Origin: Lactifluus volemus
Taxonomy: Eukaryota; Basidiomycota; Agaricomycetes; Russulales; Russulaceae
Assembly: GCA_022376515.1 (NCBI GenBank)
Contig: WTXI01000006.1
Location: 558,001 to 622,000, forward strand
Direction: 5' to 3'
DNA length: 64,000 bases
The notes under the pieces are model-generated. The model worked only from the letters and a program-made list of their open reading frames with translations. It searched no databases and had not been told where the DNA came from. Below are positions 1 through 13,001 of this stretch, one piece after another (the first letter of the stretch is position 1; the number at the start of each line of letters is the position of its first letter). Position numbers and translations under genes: made by a program.

Positions 1-966
1 AGAAAGTAAAACGCGTCGCGGCATGCTTGCCCGCCCGTGCAGCCCTCCGCCGGCGGACGGTCCTTCACGTGTAAATCGAGAAAGTGGGCAACGGAGAGCT
101 GTAGCGTCTCCCGTCCGCGGAATGTAAGCACCAGATCGTCGTGCGAAAGCATGACGGGCGTCGAATCCTGCACTGCCATCGGCGACGTGAAACGCGACAA
201 GGGACGCGGGTAAGGACCGGACGGCAAGTAGTTTGCGGGAGCGATCTGGGTGGTGGCGGACGATTGGGAGGGGGAGAAAGAGGAAGAGAAGGTAAATGTG
301 GTCGTGGCCGTGGTCGCGGACGTGGGGCTATCGTATTCGCCCGGGACCTTGAGGACGAGGTGCGGAAGGGGCTCGGTTCCAGCTGCGGTCTTGGAGGTCG
401 CGTAACGGGCGAGGTCATAAAACGCGGCGGGGAGAATGGAGCCAATGTTAAGTTCGCGAGCAAGGTTGATGACATGAATCGGCGAGGGGATAGTCTGGCG
501 CGGGTCGTAGTGACCACCCGGGTCAAGTACCATCTGTTCCCGCCGATCCCACTCTGAGAGGGTCGTGGGGAAGTAGGTTTGGAGGCGCTCCAGACATTGT
601 TTCCGCGGAATACAGATGAAGTACTTGCAGGAAAGACGGAGCACCGAAGCAAGATATGGAAAGTCCCGGACGAATGGCTCGCGGAAGTATCTGTGCATAC
701 GTGGACGCGGGTACAATCATTAGTCGGAAAAACCTTGGAAGGAAGTGGAACAGTTTATCGCACAGCCCGTCGTATAAAGCCCTCAGAAGATGATATACGT
801 CTGTCGGCGAGTCGCAGAGTCTGATGGTGCAGTCGGTGTTCTCAGGCTGAGGTATTGACAACATCGTCCGAAAAATGTCTGCATGACGTTCTAGTTGGCC
901 ACGATGGACTTTGAACGCGAATGACCCAGCAGAAAGGACAACATTTCCATCGGAGAACCAGAAATC
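1..966 (-). CDS. BTB/POZ domain protein, 3' end cut by window edge
   Basis: BTB/POZ proteins of this kind are an expanded Agaricomycete family of unknown cellular role, usually assumed to mediate protein-protein contacts. The BTB core begins at 966 with residues DFWFSDGNVVL, followed by F-VHRGQLERHADIFRTML and a YDGL segment. A short intron at 691-733 (43 nt) joins it to YFREPFVRDFPYLASVLRLSCKYF, the usual second half of the fold. The C-terminal part (PSPIHVINLAREL, ILPAAFYDLARY) matches the helical region seen in this family, and the frame is still open at base 1. A splice acceptor lies directly before 966, so the start codon is in an upstream exon between about 967 and 1230. I could not fix that exon. 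The minus strand gives the only coherent reading. Confidence 0.8.
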
Positions 967-1497
967 CTGACACACATGATATGGGAAGTCAGAGGGGTAT
1001 AACAGCGCTGCTCGAATCGGTCTGTATGAAGTCCTGAGGTGGACAATGATAAATTTTGCGTCATAATACTTGTTGCTATATAATGCAAGGAGAGCGAAAG
1101 AGAGGTGCACAATCGTCGAAGAAATGCAAAGGCCACTGCAAGAAATATATAGATGTTTGTCATGCTGTGAGGCTGACATGGATGACTCCAAGGAAAAGTC
1201 CAGGCTTGGACTGTATGACGATGGCATCATCTCTAACCTTCAGACTACTCGGCTAGATGCTGTTATCCCATGCTATCTTAGTGAGACGCGATATTCACAC
1301 ACGGAACTTGCACAGCACTTCGAAGCTTTTCTGCAGAGACACGCTTAGTAAGTGGCATGCCCTTCCCAAAGTCACACATCCAAGAGGAGTACATGTAATC
1401 GGTTGCTACTTGACAGGGATATACGCTCAGGGTCTGGGAATAGAAACTGAGTGGTCGCCACAAGTGTGGCGTGCATCGGCCCAGTCCAGAAAACAGT
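967..1497. other. Upstream region of BTB gene / 3' flank of DUF6697-like gene
   Basis: This stretch probably contains the first coding exon(s) and promoter of the BTB gene on the minus strand. Several ATG codons and candidate acceptors occur (for example around 1100-1220), but none gives a unique splice model. No other gene is visible. Confidence 0.4.
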
Positions 1498-3300
1498 CTA
1501 CCTAGTCTTGCAAAAATCCCCGGCTAGGTTGTTCGCATCATCGCCGTCAATAGAGCGATTCACAGGCGTGCAAGGCAGCGAGAATAATCGTGGAGTGAGG
1601 CTAGCATCCGAGTTTAGACCAAGATCAAAGCTGAAGGGGGTACGCCAGCGGCCAGATTGTGCACATTTTCTTGCTTGTTCAAGAATTGTCCTATAAAGCA
1701 AATCATTGAATCCGATGCACTGCAAACCGACGCATGCAATCTTGAGAGCGCCTGCCGTATACAGTTGAGTTGTTTCGTAGATTGTCTGAGGTGACACGTT
1801 TTTGCGTCCGGCTAAGGTCTCTTTGATGAGGGTCTGCGTTGTCTATCGACGGCACATCATTGAAATGCGGCGACGGAAAGGGAGGAAATCACGATGACTC
1901 ACCTCAGTCGAGAGTTGCTCGAATTCTTTTGTAGTCAGGTCATCGAGCCTGACTGCCTTGTAGACGCCAGCATAGTACCACTTGCCATCCTTGTTGTAGA
2001 AACACTCTGTTCAGGGCAGGTAAGCGGATGCATACCCAACTAACAAGAATGGACGCAAACCGGTGGGTTTGTCCAGCTTGGAAATAACATCGACCATCAT
2101 CCAGCGATGCGCAGTTGCGACTCGCGGATTTGTATTACATTTGAAAAGCGGTGTCAGAAAATAACCATGCTCTTCACGCTCCGGACACCAGTTTGTCGTC
2201 AGCTGCTGGAATATGCGGTGGTTTTCAAGTCTACATGATGGTAAGTCAATAAACGAATTGTCATAGATGTCGTCACCCATACGCGACTCTGAGAGTCTGG
2301 TGGCCAAGTGAATATATGGACAATGGGAGAGATGTGATGGGAAAATAAACCTACCCCGACAGCACTTGCGAGAAATTCTTGCAACGTGTACGGAGAAGGT
2401 ATCAGTATGGGCCTCAATGCGTCTGATGGTATTCCCGTCGGAAGAGGAAGAGAGCCAAGTATCGCATGCCTTGCTCTGATGGATTCCTCCGCCTCGGGGT
2501 GCTGGCGAAGCGGCTCAGAGATAATCTGGTGAGCCCCGTGAGCGTGATCAAAGGATGAGACACAAGGAAGTGAACCTTGATATCTAGGTCGTTGAAATCA
2601 GAGGCAATCATCTTTGGGGTGGTCGGTGTATCCGAAGTGCCAACTCGCGGAGAATTAACCCTAGCAAGATTATTGAACGTGGCCTCGCGGAGGAATCGTA
2701 ACGCATCTTGACGTGTTGATTGGGTGTCACTCTCAGGGGTCTTAGAGCGCGGAGTTGGAAGCTAGTGAAAGTTACTGTATATTGACAGTGGAGGAAGCCT
2801 TGATCGTTATACCTGTGAAAGAGCTTCTGTTGCCTCATATTGAGGAGGGTCTTCTTCTGTAACTGTGTTTGAGGAAGGTTGTTCTTTCGGAACGCTGGTC
2901 TTTGCCTTTTCGTTCTTATCAATCACTCCCATACAAGTTGTCACCTCGCCTGCAGGAGGTGGCTGTTCAGTCTGGGCTCCTTGGGCGGGATTTGAAGGTA
3001 TATAAGCTGAGGCCTGTCCTTTGAGCATATCTTCTAGGTATTTGTTTTGTTGGCGGAGAGACTCAATAGTAGCGGACTTTTCTCGAATGGATTTGCAAGC
3101 CATGGAAAGGTGTTGGGCAATGACGTCTCTCGCTGCAACGGCCTCGGCAGCGCGCATTCTTTCCATCTGAATCGCAATTGCGGATTCGGCGGCAGAGAAA
3201 GGATCCTTTGTGGTGAAAGGTGGGCATGAAAGGATTGTTAAATACGAAAAGAACTTACAAGGGATTGCATTCGGTCAGTGAGAGTGAGATTATTAGACAT
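1498..3300 (-). CDS. DUF6697-like domain protein with N-terminal coiled coil
   Basis: This is a conserved basidiomycete protein without known function. Seven exons splice cleanly: 3259-3300, 2813-3205, 2761-2576, 2525-2355, 2286-2061, 2006-1903 and 1833-1498, all with GT-AG introns of 50-69 nt. They give about 485 residues. The start ATG at 3300 opens MSNNLTLTDRMQSL. Exon 2 is rich in Ala/Arg/Glu heptads (MERMRAAEAVAARD, ESLRQQNKYLEDML), a likely coiled coil. The C-terminal half has WCPEREEHGYFLTP, KWYYAGVYKAVRLDDLTTKEF, and then TLAGRKNVSP and ACVGLQCIGFN. I associate this pattern with the fungal DUF6697 domain from memory; a profile search would settle it. No frameshift was found across all seven exons. 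Confidence 0.7.
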
Positions 3301-3363
3301 GATGGGAATGGTGAAAGGGAGAGAAAGAGTTGGATTGAAGTAGATTTATATACAGAAATGACG

Positions 3364-4610
3364 TCATAACAAAGATTCTATTCTCCCATCCAACAAGTTT
3401 AATACGGTATCGAGTCCCTTCAACACGCCCGAGTCAGGCCCTTGCCCTCGTTTAAGTCGCGTGTGTGCAAAATCAATCAGTCTCACCACGCAGGGTAAAT
3501 TATTTCCATCATCCTCGCTGTCATCTTCACTGACTTCCTCTTCTTCCTCTTCTTCCACTCCTTCCTCGTCCTGTACACCATCCACTTCTATATCCGCGTA
3601 TTCGTGCTTCTCTTCTTCTATCCGCTGGTCCCTGTCATCACTCGTACTGGTTGGTTGCCAAGCGAGTAATTGCACTCCCATCTCCGCGCGGTCCCAGTCC
3701 CCTTCGTAAATAACAAGAGACTGCTTCCAACCAGACGGAGCTCAATCGTGCTCAGTATATCCCGGAGTTCTTGCACACTCTTCCGAATGGACCTGAGTAT
3801 GGGGAGAAGCAGCGTACTAGGGAGCCCGACATCTATTTGCTCGCCCTGTGTCTGCTGCAAACTCCTGCGAAAATGAGAAGGGTAAGACAAGGTCCCGAGT
3901 GCATAAACAAGACTGTGCCCCTAACGTCATCGAATCGCCGACGGGGAAGAACCGTGCAATGCCTGTCGGAAGCTCTGAACTGCTGATAGATTTTCCATAG
4001 GCTTTTGGTACGACAATAGGTTGTGACATTTTATTCCCAAAGACCTATGATAATATTGCTGCGTATTTATCTCTTCAAGTTGATCGACAGCCTGATACGT
4101 ACCTGGAAGCCAGTTAGACGAATCCCTGTCTCCCCAGAAGTGGTGCGCCTTGCGGAATTCCGCATTCGTTCCTTTTTGTCTGGGGGCGCATCCTCGTCAT
4201 AAAGTACTGTGCCTAGCTTATGTCGAGGATATTTGGCTTTCGGAATCCCTGACCCACGTTCTCGATAACTAAAAATTGTATTTTAAGGGACGCTTGTTGG
4301 CCTTCGTGTTCCAGTGTGGACTAATGAAAATGCACTCATCTTTCTCGCTTTCTGGAATCCCATCGATAACCCTGAAGCCTTCAGCGGTATGTTGGCCCTC
4401 CAAGCGTAGCGTACCGAGGTACGTAGGAACCCATGGACGTAGCGGGGCTAGCGCAGGGTCTGCTAGGGCGCTTTGATAGAACTGGTGTTCAAGATGCTTT
4501 GCGGGTTTGATGAGAAGCGTGCCGTCCTCCGTCGACTGCATTCCCTTGTGTCCGCCCACCTGAAACGCATACGGTTGTAAACCCTTAGAAGTCAGAGAAT
4601 CATCAGCCAT
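3364..4610 (-). CDS. Inositol polyphosphate (multi)kinase, IPK family
   Basis: IPK-family enzymes phosphorylate inositol polyphosphates with ATP (IPMK/Arg82 type makes IP4 and IP5 from IP3). Exons are 4322-4610, 4103-4268, 3926-4044 and 3364-3864. The N-terminal part shows GGHKGMQSTEDGTLLIKP. The signature PxxxDxKxG is present as PNILDIKLG, but only if one A is restored near 4217-4220. Without it the frame hits a stop right after DI. Further on are VVPKAYGKSI, ELPTGIARFFPVGD, the ELRLVGSSLL/VIYEGDWDRAEMG element and VRLIDFAHTR. The SSLL-to-VIYEGD junction needs a second missing base near 3713-3717. Intron positions and phases agree with an active gene once both bases are restored. An acidic run of Glu/Asp precedes the C-terminal DFAHT element. 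It is divergent to the hydratase gene, about 200 bp away. Confidence 0.85.
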
Positions 4611-4813
4611 TATAAAGTTTCGAGGGTGTGAGTTTGGTCAGAGCATCAGGTCTCAGTCTGCTGTTGAAGAATGTGACAAAAAGTTGTCGCAAGTAGCGGT
4701 GACTTAAGTGGCGTAAATGCAGTGTAAGATTGACATTACACATTCTTCCGCAAAAACGATTGAGGTTTATGGGCATTTTCAGTGGGCGTATGGGTAGCTC
4801 TACCCTGCGTTGT

Positions 4814-5948
4814 ATGACACTCCTCAAAACTGCCAGGCAGCACGCAGCCACTGCACGCAGGTTCATCTCTACCGTCAACACTCATGAAGCTTTTCTTCGG
4901 CCTCTACCCTCCCATCCAGGCGTCACCACCCTCTCTCTGAACCGTCCACAGGCCAAGAATGCGATATCCCTTCAACTTCTCAAGGTGCCGTGCCCACCCT
5001 TTACTTTGTTACCCGAGATCGTTTCCACATACGACAGCAACAATATAGCAACTCACCAACTGCCTGGACATCGTGCGCCTCGACAGCTCCATCCGCGTCC
5101 TCATCCTAAACTCTTCCACTCCGGGCTCGTTTTGTTCCGGCGCCGATCTCGCAGAGCGACGCACGATGACCAAAGGCCAGGTCTCCAAGTTCCTGGCCGA
5201 CTTGCGCACCGCGCTCAGCAAACTAGAGAGTTTACCCATGCCCACCATTGCGGCATCGACGGGCCCGCACTAGGCGGAGGGCTGGAACTTGCTCTTGCGT
5301 GCGACTTGCGTGTTGCAGGTATGAAGTGGCTCGGCTTGAGTCAAACGAAATCTCCTTATGTTGCCTTGGCAAGGCCACTCCGTCACGAAGATTGGTCTCC
5401 CTGAAGCCAAGCTTGGTATAATCCCTGGTGCCGGTGGCACCCAACGCGTCACGCGCCTCCTGGGGCTTTCCAAAGCAAAAGATCTCATATACACCGGTCG
5501 CTCGTTGACGGCAGTCCAAGCAGAGGAATTAGGTACGTGTCAGCGCCAAACGTTCGAAAGCTGACATCTCAAGGGATTCTCTCAGGTCTAGTAGACTACG
5601 TGTCAGAGGATGGCACACCGGCTATCAATCGTGCACTGTCCCTTGCCACCGAAATTTCAGAGAACGGTACGTGTGCCGTACCATGTGTACCAACTACCAT
5701 GGCCTTATTCTAGCTCCAAAGCCCCACTCGCCTTGCGTTCAGCAAAGTTAGCTATTTCACAAGCTCTGGAGTTGTCTCTAGAATCGGGTGAGTCGTCCTG
5801 TTCACTTACCCAATACCTGTCACGAGAGCCTTCTCTAGGGCTCGATTTTGAGAGGGCGGCGTACGAACCTTTGTTAGAGACCAAAGACCGCGAAGAAGCA
5901 TTGCGGGCATTCAAAGAGAAAAGGAAACCCGTTTTTAAGGGTGAATAA
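4814..5948 (+). CDS. Methylglutaconyl-CoA hydratase, mitochondrial (AUH-type)
   Basis: AUH-type crotonases hydrate 3-methylglutaconyl-CoA to HMG-CoA in mitochondrial leucine breakdown. The chosen start gives MTLLKTARQHAATARRFIS, a basic amphipathic presequence. In-frame ATGs at 4769 and 4790 would lengthen it. Exons are about 4814-4984, 5049-5318, 5374-5532, 5586-5666, 5714-5787 and 5839-5948. Crotonase motifs are SLNRPQAKNAIS, the oxyanion-hole segment CSGADL, GPALGGGLELALACDLRVA and GLPEAKLGIIPGAGGTQR. The C-terminus AFKEKRKPVFKGE closely resembles animal AUH. One base seems missing at about 5255 (IAA-IDGPALGG), and phases around the intron before 5714 are ambiguous. Its 3' end converges on SEC10. 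Confidence 0.88.
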
Positions 5949-6136
5949 TAGTTTACATTAATGTTCTGCTGTTCCGTGCCAGTTACAGTATCATCTAATG
6001 CAGATTAATGGGAATCCCTCAAATCTCTGCGTCATGGTGCCAAACTGTACCCACGCAAAAGAGCCTGCGATGAGATTGAAATGCCGTAGGCAAACCCTGA
6101 TGGCAGTGCTGTGTCCATGTATGCACTGTCGTTTTT

Positions 6137-9100
6137 TCAGAGGCGTAATCCTTCGAGATCCTTCATCATCACGCTGAGGCGGCCCATACCAAAGCGGTCA
6201 CGCAGTCCTTTTGCGGCAGTCCGTCCATCAGGGACATCCTCAGTCTCATCTGAGAAACCTTTCTCCACTTGGCCCCAGTCGCTGCGCTGGGCTAAATACG
6301 GTCGCAACAGAGCGGGCTCAATCCGGCCAAGGTAGTTTTCGGTAATGTAGGACTTCAAGATTTCTGGCTGGACGAGGAATACGTTCCCCAACTGTCGAAT
6401 AAACTCGAAACGCTCATGAAGCGCAGGGATGGAAAAGGTGCCGATGGTATCTTGGTAGGACTTGAGATCTCTGAGAAGATCGGTCAGAACTGTCTTTGCT
6501 CATGGCGGGCGCCAGTGTTCGAACGCACTTTGCGAGCATCAGACCTCCGGTTGCACTTACGGGGAATTTGCGAAGATGTTCAAGCAATTGACTATGTGCC
6601 CAAAATGAGATGAGATGGAACCAAAGCAAGCACAACAGAACCCATACCTGTGGAAGGCTACGCCGACTTCGGTCAAGAATATCTCCAGGTTCTTGCCACT
6701 CAAGTTCTTCTTAGCAACGGTCCCCACTTTTTCGAGAATCTCACAGCACCCGATGCAGGGGTCTGTGTTGACGCGCGCAAATGAGTCATCGTCATTGCGA
6801 GGCTTGAAGTCGGTTTTCTTCTGCTTGGCAAGCTGCGTGGCCATCCAAGAAACAATCGCTAGATCAAAAATAAGCCATGCATACAAAGCACGCAGTCATA
6901 GGATACTTACCGTCTATCAGACTCTGCATGAGCCCATTCGTAGCGCCCTCGACCTTGCTGACGGTCTGATTGTTAAACACGACCATCTCGCGGCGAACCA
7001 CAACGGAGCCAGCAGCGAGGGGAAGTAGCGCAATGTTGACATACCGCTGCCAGAGGTGGCTGATGAGATCGACCGAGCGGAGCAATGAAAGCGCCTGTAA
7101 GCTGGGTTCCGTTTTCGTGTGGTCTGTAGTTTCCAGACGCGCAGTTGCTCTGTAGGGGAATCCATATGAAACGGTTTAACATAAAGTACAAAATTCTCAC
7201 GTGTTGATGGCTGTTTCTATATATCCACAAGCTATCACTTCTGTCAAAGTGCGAAAGAGCGCAAACGTGTTCTTAGGTCTTGTAAGTTGTGAGTGTGAGG
7301 TTGCCTGATCTAGCACGGTGGCTGGCAGGCACACTTACACGTCATTAGGTGGGCTCAACTCTACGCATCTACCGATGGCCTCCGCGTGCCACTTTAGCAT
7401 TGTTACGGCGACATCAACACTGAGTAGCCCATCTTCCTCGCTGACTTGCTCGTCAAGTGACTTGTCTTGAAACCGATCGGAAGGGGTGATCCCTCCAAAG
7501 CGCATGATCGCGGCAGCCGCTTTAGAGGTTGAGGCCCCCGACGTGGCAGTGGCGTTCATCATGCGATCTAGCATTGATCCCTTCGTCTTACTCAATCTCT
7601 CCTCCCGTTCCTGGGCCGAATAAGTCAACAGATTTGGAGGGAAGAGGCCGAAACTTACATGATATCGTGTAAAGACGGACAAATGCCCTGAATAGAGCTC
7701 CGCGAGGGTTTTGGTCTCACGCTCCAGGTAACGCTGACCTTCAGTGTACGGAACGAAGAGCTCCTCCATGGCAGTCTCGAGTATGGAGCTGATAGCAGTG
7801 GAACCAGCACCGCTTGCAGCTGCCAACGATGTTCCCGTCAACGAGCGCGACAACCCTATAGTCTGGACAGGAGATCTTGGTGTTGTGGTGGGGATATCAT
7901 AACCTTTAAGGTCCTCGACCAGCAAGGATGTCTGTGCGTGAATCAACTGTAGCACACGCAAGAACGCTAGATCCGACATGTTCCCAGCTCGAGCAAGGAG
8001 CTGCTCCATGTGTTGTTGAATCTATAACAATTTTAACATAGCAACTTTGGAAAACTTGCAAGTAATTACCGACTGGGCAAACACTCGCTGTAAGAAGACT
8101 TGCATCACAAGGGGAGGATTGGGAAACACGGCCTGCACAATCTGTGCCTCTTGGTCGACTGTTACTCGAATCTCTTCAAGTAACTCTGTGAGACCTGACT
8201 CGTTTTTTGGAGGAATTGTGTCCGGATCAGCCAAAGCGCGCCATCTAGTCGCGTGTGAGTAACCTGCCAGTAGACGTCGTCGAGAAGGACAGACAATGTG
8301 GTGTCATCGCTTTCCATGTTTTTACGAACACGATTGATGAAAAAGTCATGTTGATTCACGTAGACTTGCACACAGGAGGCACCACCATTGAAGTCAAGTA
8401 CTGTCTGTGCGCAGTGCTGCAGGAAGGCAATCAGGAACAGTTCGCCGAGACGACAATGGGACTTACATGCATCATTTTTGGATCGCCCTTTCGATAGCAT
8501 TTGTCGAAGAGATAGAGCATATCCTTCTCAAACTTCTCACAATACCTGTCGATACTTTCTCTTGTCTATCGAGATACTTATCAGCGGACCGTACTCTGTA
8601 GAGGCATGGCCCACCTTCTCCGCAGTTGGCAGGTCTATTTCTTTTGCAAGGGTGGCTAACCGTCGGAGTAGTACTGCGACTTGACGACGACCTTCTTTTC
8701 CTTCTTTCTTGAGGCTATCTATTCGTGATGTGTCATCCCGGGAGAACTGCATATAATAGTCGATTAAATCGTAAGCAGCTTGCGCTCTCTGCCGTTGAAG
8801 ATGAACAGATTCGAGCTGTTCGCCTGAAATGACCTGAATACAAGTCATCACGAGAGTAGGGTTTCAGAGACTTACCTATGCGACCAGCTGTTCGGCCCAC
8901 TTCATTCATCCTTGTTTCCATAGACGAGAATGATGCCCCTACTGCCTGGTCACCGTTGGTTGATACTCACAAACGAGCCGTGTGATGAGTCAAGCGCACT
9001 TCGAAGCCACGATCAAGGTCAGACATTTTCTTGGAGTACTCCCTCTCAGCGGTTCTGACAACTTTCTCCATTTGCTCGGTCTTTGCCTGGACATCTTTCC

Positions 9101-9412
9101 TCAGCGCAATGAGACGATCAACTGCAGTCTCGAATGTGCGAACAAATGGTTTCGGATCGAAAGCTGATACACGTTATGTTAATATGCATACTGTAGGTAT
9201 TAGAAAATAGTTGAACGCACGTCCAGAATCCTTTTTGGATTGTGCGATGAGTTTCTCAGAGAATGTGCCCACAAAGTCTTTGACATCGAACTTGCCCTGG
9301 ACTAACGTTAGCCTTTTCAAAGAGCATAGAATATACCTTTTTTGCGCACCTGGAATGTCTCCAGTCTCAAAGCATCTCCCGAGGTAGCATCTATATCTGT
9401 TGCCGAGTCCAT
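6137..9412 (-). CDS. SEC10: Exocyst complex component SEC10
   Basis: Sec10 is one of the eight exocyst subunits that tether secretory vesicles to the plasma membrane at growth sites. The start at 9412 gives MDSATDIDATSGDALRLETFQ, then GKFDVKDFVGTFSEKLIAQSKK. DPKPFVRTFETAVDRLIALRKDVQ and EREYSKKMSDLDRGFE follow, then RMNEVGRTAGRIG and EQLESVHLQRQRAQAAYDLIDYY. The middle and C-terminal parts include DFNGGASCVQVYVNQHDFFI, SHLWQRYVNIALLPLA and the end DRFGMGRLSVMMKDLEGLRL. I followed roughly fifteen exons with consistent phases and found no broken frame. Examples of introns are 'gtgcgc' after GFE and a two-step acceptor choice before GEQLES. N-terminal heptads fit the coiled coil known for Sec10. 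It is head-to-head with RPC11 (81 bp between start codons). Confidence 0.92.
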
Positions 9413-9492
9413 CACGGTGGTAGCTGGTCACCGTAGTTAACTTTGTAGGCAGGCTCCGGCCCGGCCCGGTTACCTGCTTCTGCGTTCAAGCC

Positions 9493-10093
9493 ATGCTGTT
9501 TTGTCCGACTTGCGCGAACCTACTTATCATTTCCGCCGACACTGGACACAATAAATGGGCATGTAACACTTGTGCGTACGAGTTTCCGATAGCAAAACAG
9601 GTCGTTGATGTTTCTCTCTACCACAAATCTCTTCGTTGACCAAGGTCATCCTTGATGATCCCTTCACAGATGACATCGCGGACGAGATTGACACGCAAAC
9701 AAGTGGACGATGTTTTAGGCGGCGACGACGCTTGGAAGCACGCTGACTCCACAGCAGGTATATGCTCGACTCTCAATTTTCGAATTCCCAGCTGACCCCC
9801 GTGAAAGCAACATGCCCCAAATGTGATAATGACCGTGCATACTTCTACCAGTTGCAGATTAGATCCGCTGATGAACCCATGACAACATGTGAGTCACTCT
9901 TTTGTTTTCCCCAAGCAGACAGCATCGCCCTGACTATTTCTTTTCTTTTTGTTTCAATTTTTTTTTCTTAATTTCAATCCCGGTTGCAGTCTATCGGTCA
10001 GTGGGGATAACGTCGGACATTGCTATTAGGAGTCTCACGGATCTTAACCTTGACAGCTGCACAACATGTACGCACCAATGGCGCGAAAACTAG
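9493..10093 (+). CDS. RPC11: RNA polymerase III subunit RPC11 (C11/POLR3K)
   Basis: RPC11 is the small Pol III subunit needed for transcript cleavage and termination. Exons are 9493-9600, 9670-9757, 9808-9888, 9990-9996 and 10057-10093. The first encodes the N-terminal zinc ribbon (MLFCPTCANLLIIS, CNTCAYEF). The middle gives RKQVDDVLGGDDAWK, then TCPKCDNDRAYFYQLQIRSADEPMTTFYRC and TCTHQWREN at the C-terminus, the TFIIS-like ribbon whose acidic hairpin drives cleavage. The CPxC and CxxC cysteines are all visible. The fourth exon is only 7 nt (TCTATCG) and is required to build TTFYRC in frame. Length is about 106 residues, normal for the family. The 81-bp gap to SEC10 must hold both promoters. 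Confidence 0.92.
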
Positions 10094-10299
10094 GCGTTTT
10101 GCGTTGCAATTTCATGTGATTATAATCACGGGCTTTTTACAGTACCTCCGATGGTCCTCCGCTTCCGTGCACCGGCAATCTTTCATTTACTACTTCCGGA
10201 CCGTTTTTGATGAGTGCTTAGAAACACTCATCGGTTGCTCGCCGGTTTGGATATCTGATACACGTCTCGGCTTTCACTTTGACATCTTGGTATGAACTG

Positions 10300-12192
<1,893 letters not shown>

Positions 12193-13001
12193 GGAAGAGA
12201 AAGCGATGTAAGATTGATTACATAATCAAACCTATTTTTCTTTACTCACCGCATTGGACGGAGTTTGCATTTAGGCCTTTGGTTGCCGTGCATTTCCGGC
12301 CCGCATGGTGCTCAAGATTTTTATTCGCAGATCGTCCAATCATGTTTCCGGGAACTCAATCTCCTCTTCAATTACCGATTTGTGACAACGTCTGTAGATC
12401 GTCATCCTTGTCGTTCATCATCCCTTGTCAACTCAGGCACAACCACGCAAAGCAAAGCAAGCAAAAGAATCCATCCAACGGACAGAATTTAACTACCTTT
12501 GGCGTGGTCTAAAAACGGACACCTCCACTTGTACCACCTCCGCTGCGAATCGTACAACGTCATCTTAGCTGTTACTGTCAGTCACAAAACGGAGAGCAGC
12601 TCCATGACAGGCCGCACGCCGAGCGCCTCGGCCTTGCCATCGTTGCTGTATAGTACTGTACGGCGTCTCAGTTCATCGCATCTCGGTGTCTCTAGCGGTA
12701 AATTGAAAGCACTGCTGCTACCCACACGAGGCCGCGGCAGCAACAATAAGGGTATGGGCTCATGGCTGAAACTCCTGTTTTGCAATATTATTTCTGGTCT
12801 CTACTTTATTCTTGTCTATTTTTTACACGTCTTATGGGGATGTACTTCCAAGATCGGTTTGAAATCCTCACACCACACGAGCATAAATAGCGGGTCGATC
12901 TCTCACTTTTATCCACAACCCCAAGGGCCCTTGAGCATCGCTCGCTTCCTTCAACACTTTTGTCAACCACCTCGTCATTTCTGCTGGACGTGCTCATTGC
13001 C
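12193..13001. other. Divergent promoter region between RVB2 and terpene synthase
   Basis: About 0.8 kb without a recognisable gene. It must carry the RVB2 promoter (minus) and the terpene synthase promoter (plus). The frames open here (for example 12499-13197) show no family resemblance and read through the start of the synthase in another frame. Confidence 0.5.
12882..12890 (+). promoter_or_regulatory. TATA-like box upstream of terpene synthase
   Basis: The sequence CATAAATAG lies about 112-120 bp before the terpene synthase ATG and is preceded by a GC-mixed region. The distance suits a fungal core promoter with a 5' UTR of about 80 nt. This is pattern recognition only; no start site is visible directly. 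Confidence 0.4.

Noticed and set aside
3700..4220. Programmed ribosomal frameshifting in the IPK gene
   Set aside because: No slippery site or downstream structure is needed. The same one-base loss pattern occurs in many unrelated genes, so sequence error is simpler.
4269..4321. Third frameshift in the IPK gene at the T run near 4269
   Set aside because: A 53-nt GT-AG intron (4269-4321) explains the frame change and rebuilds ECIFIIIENVGQGF without any missing base.
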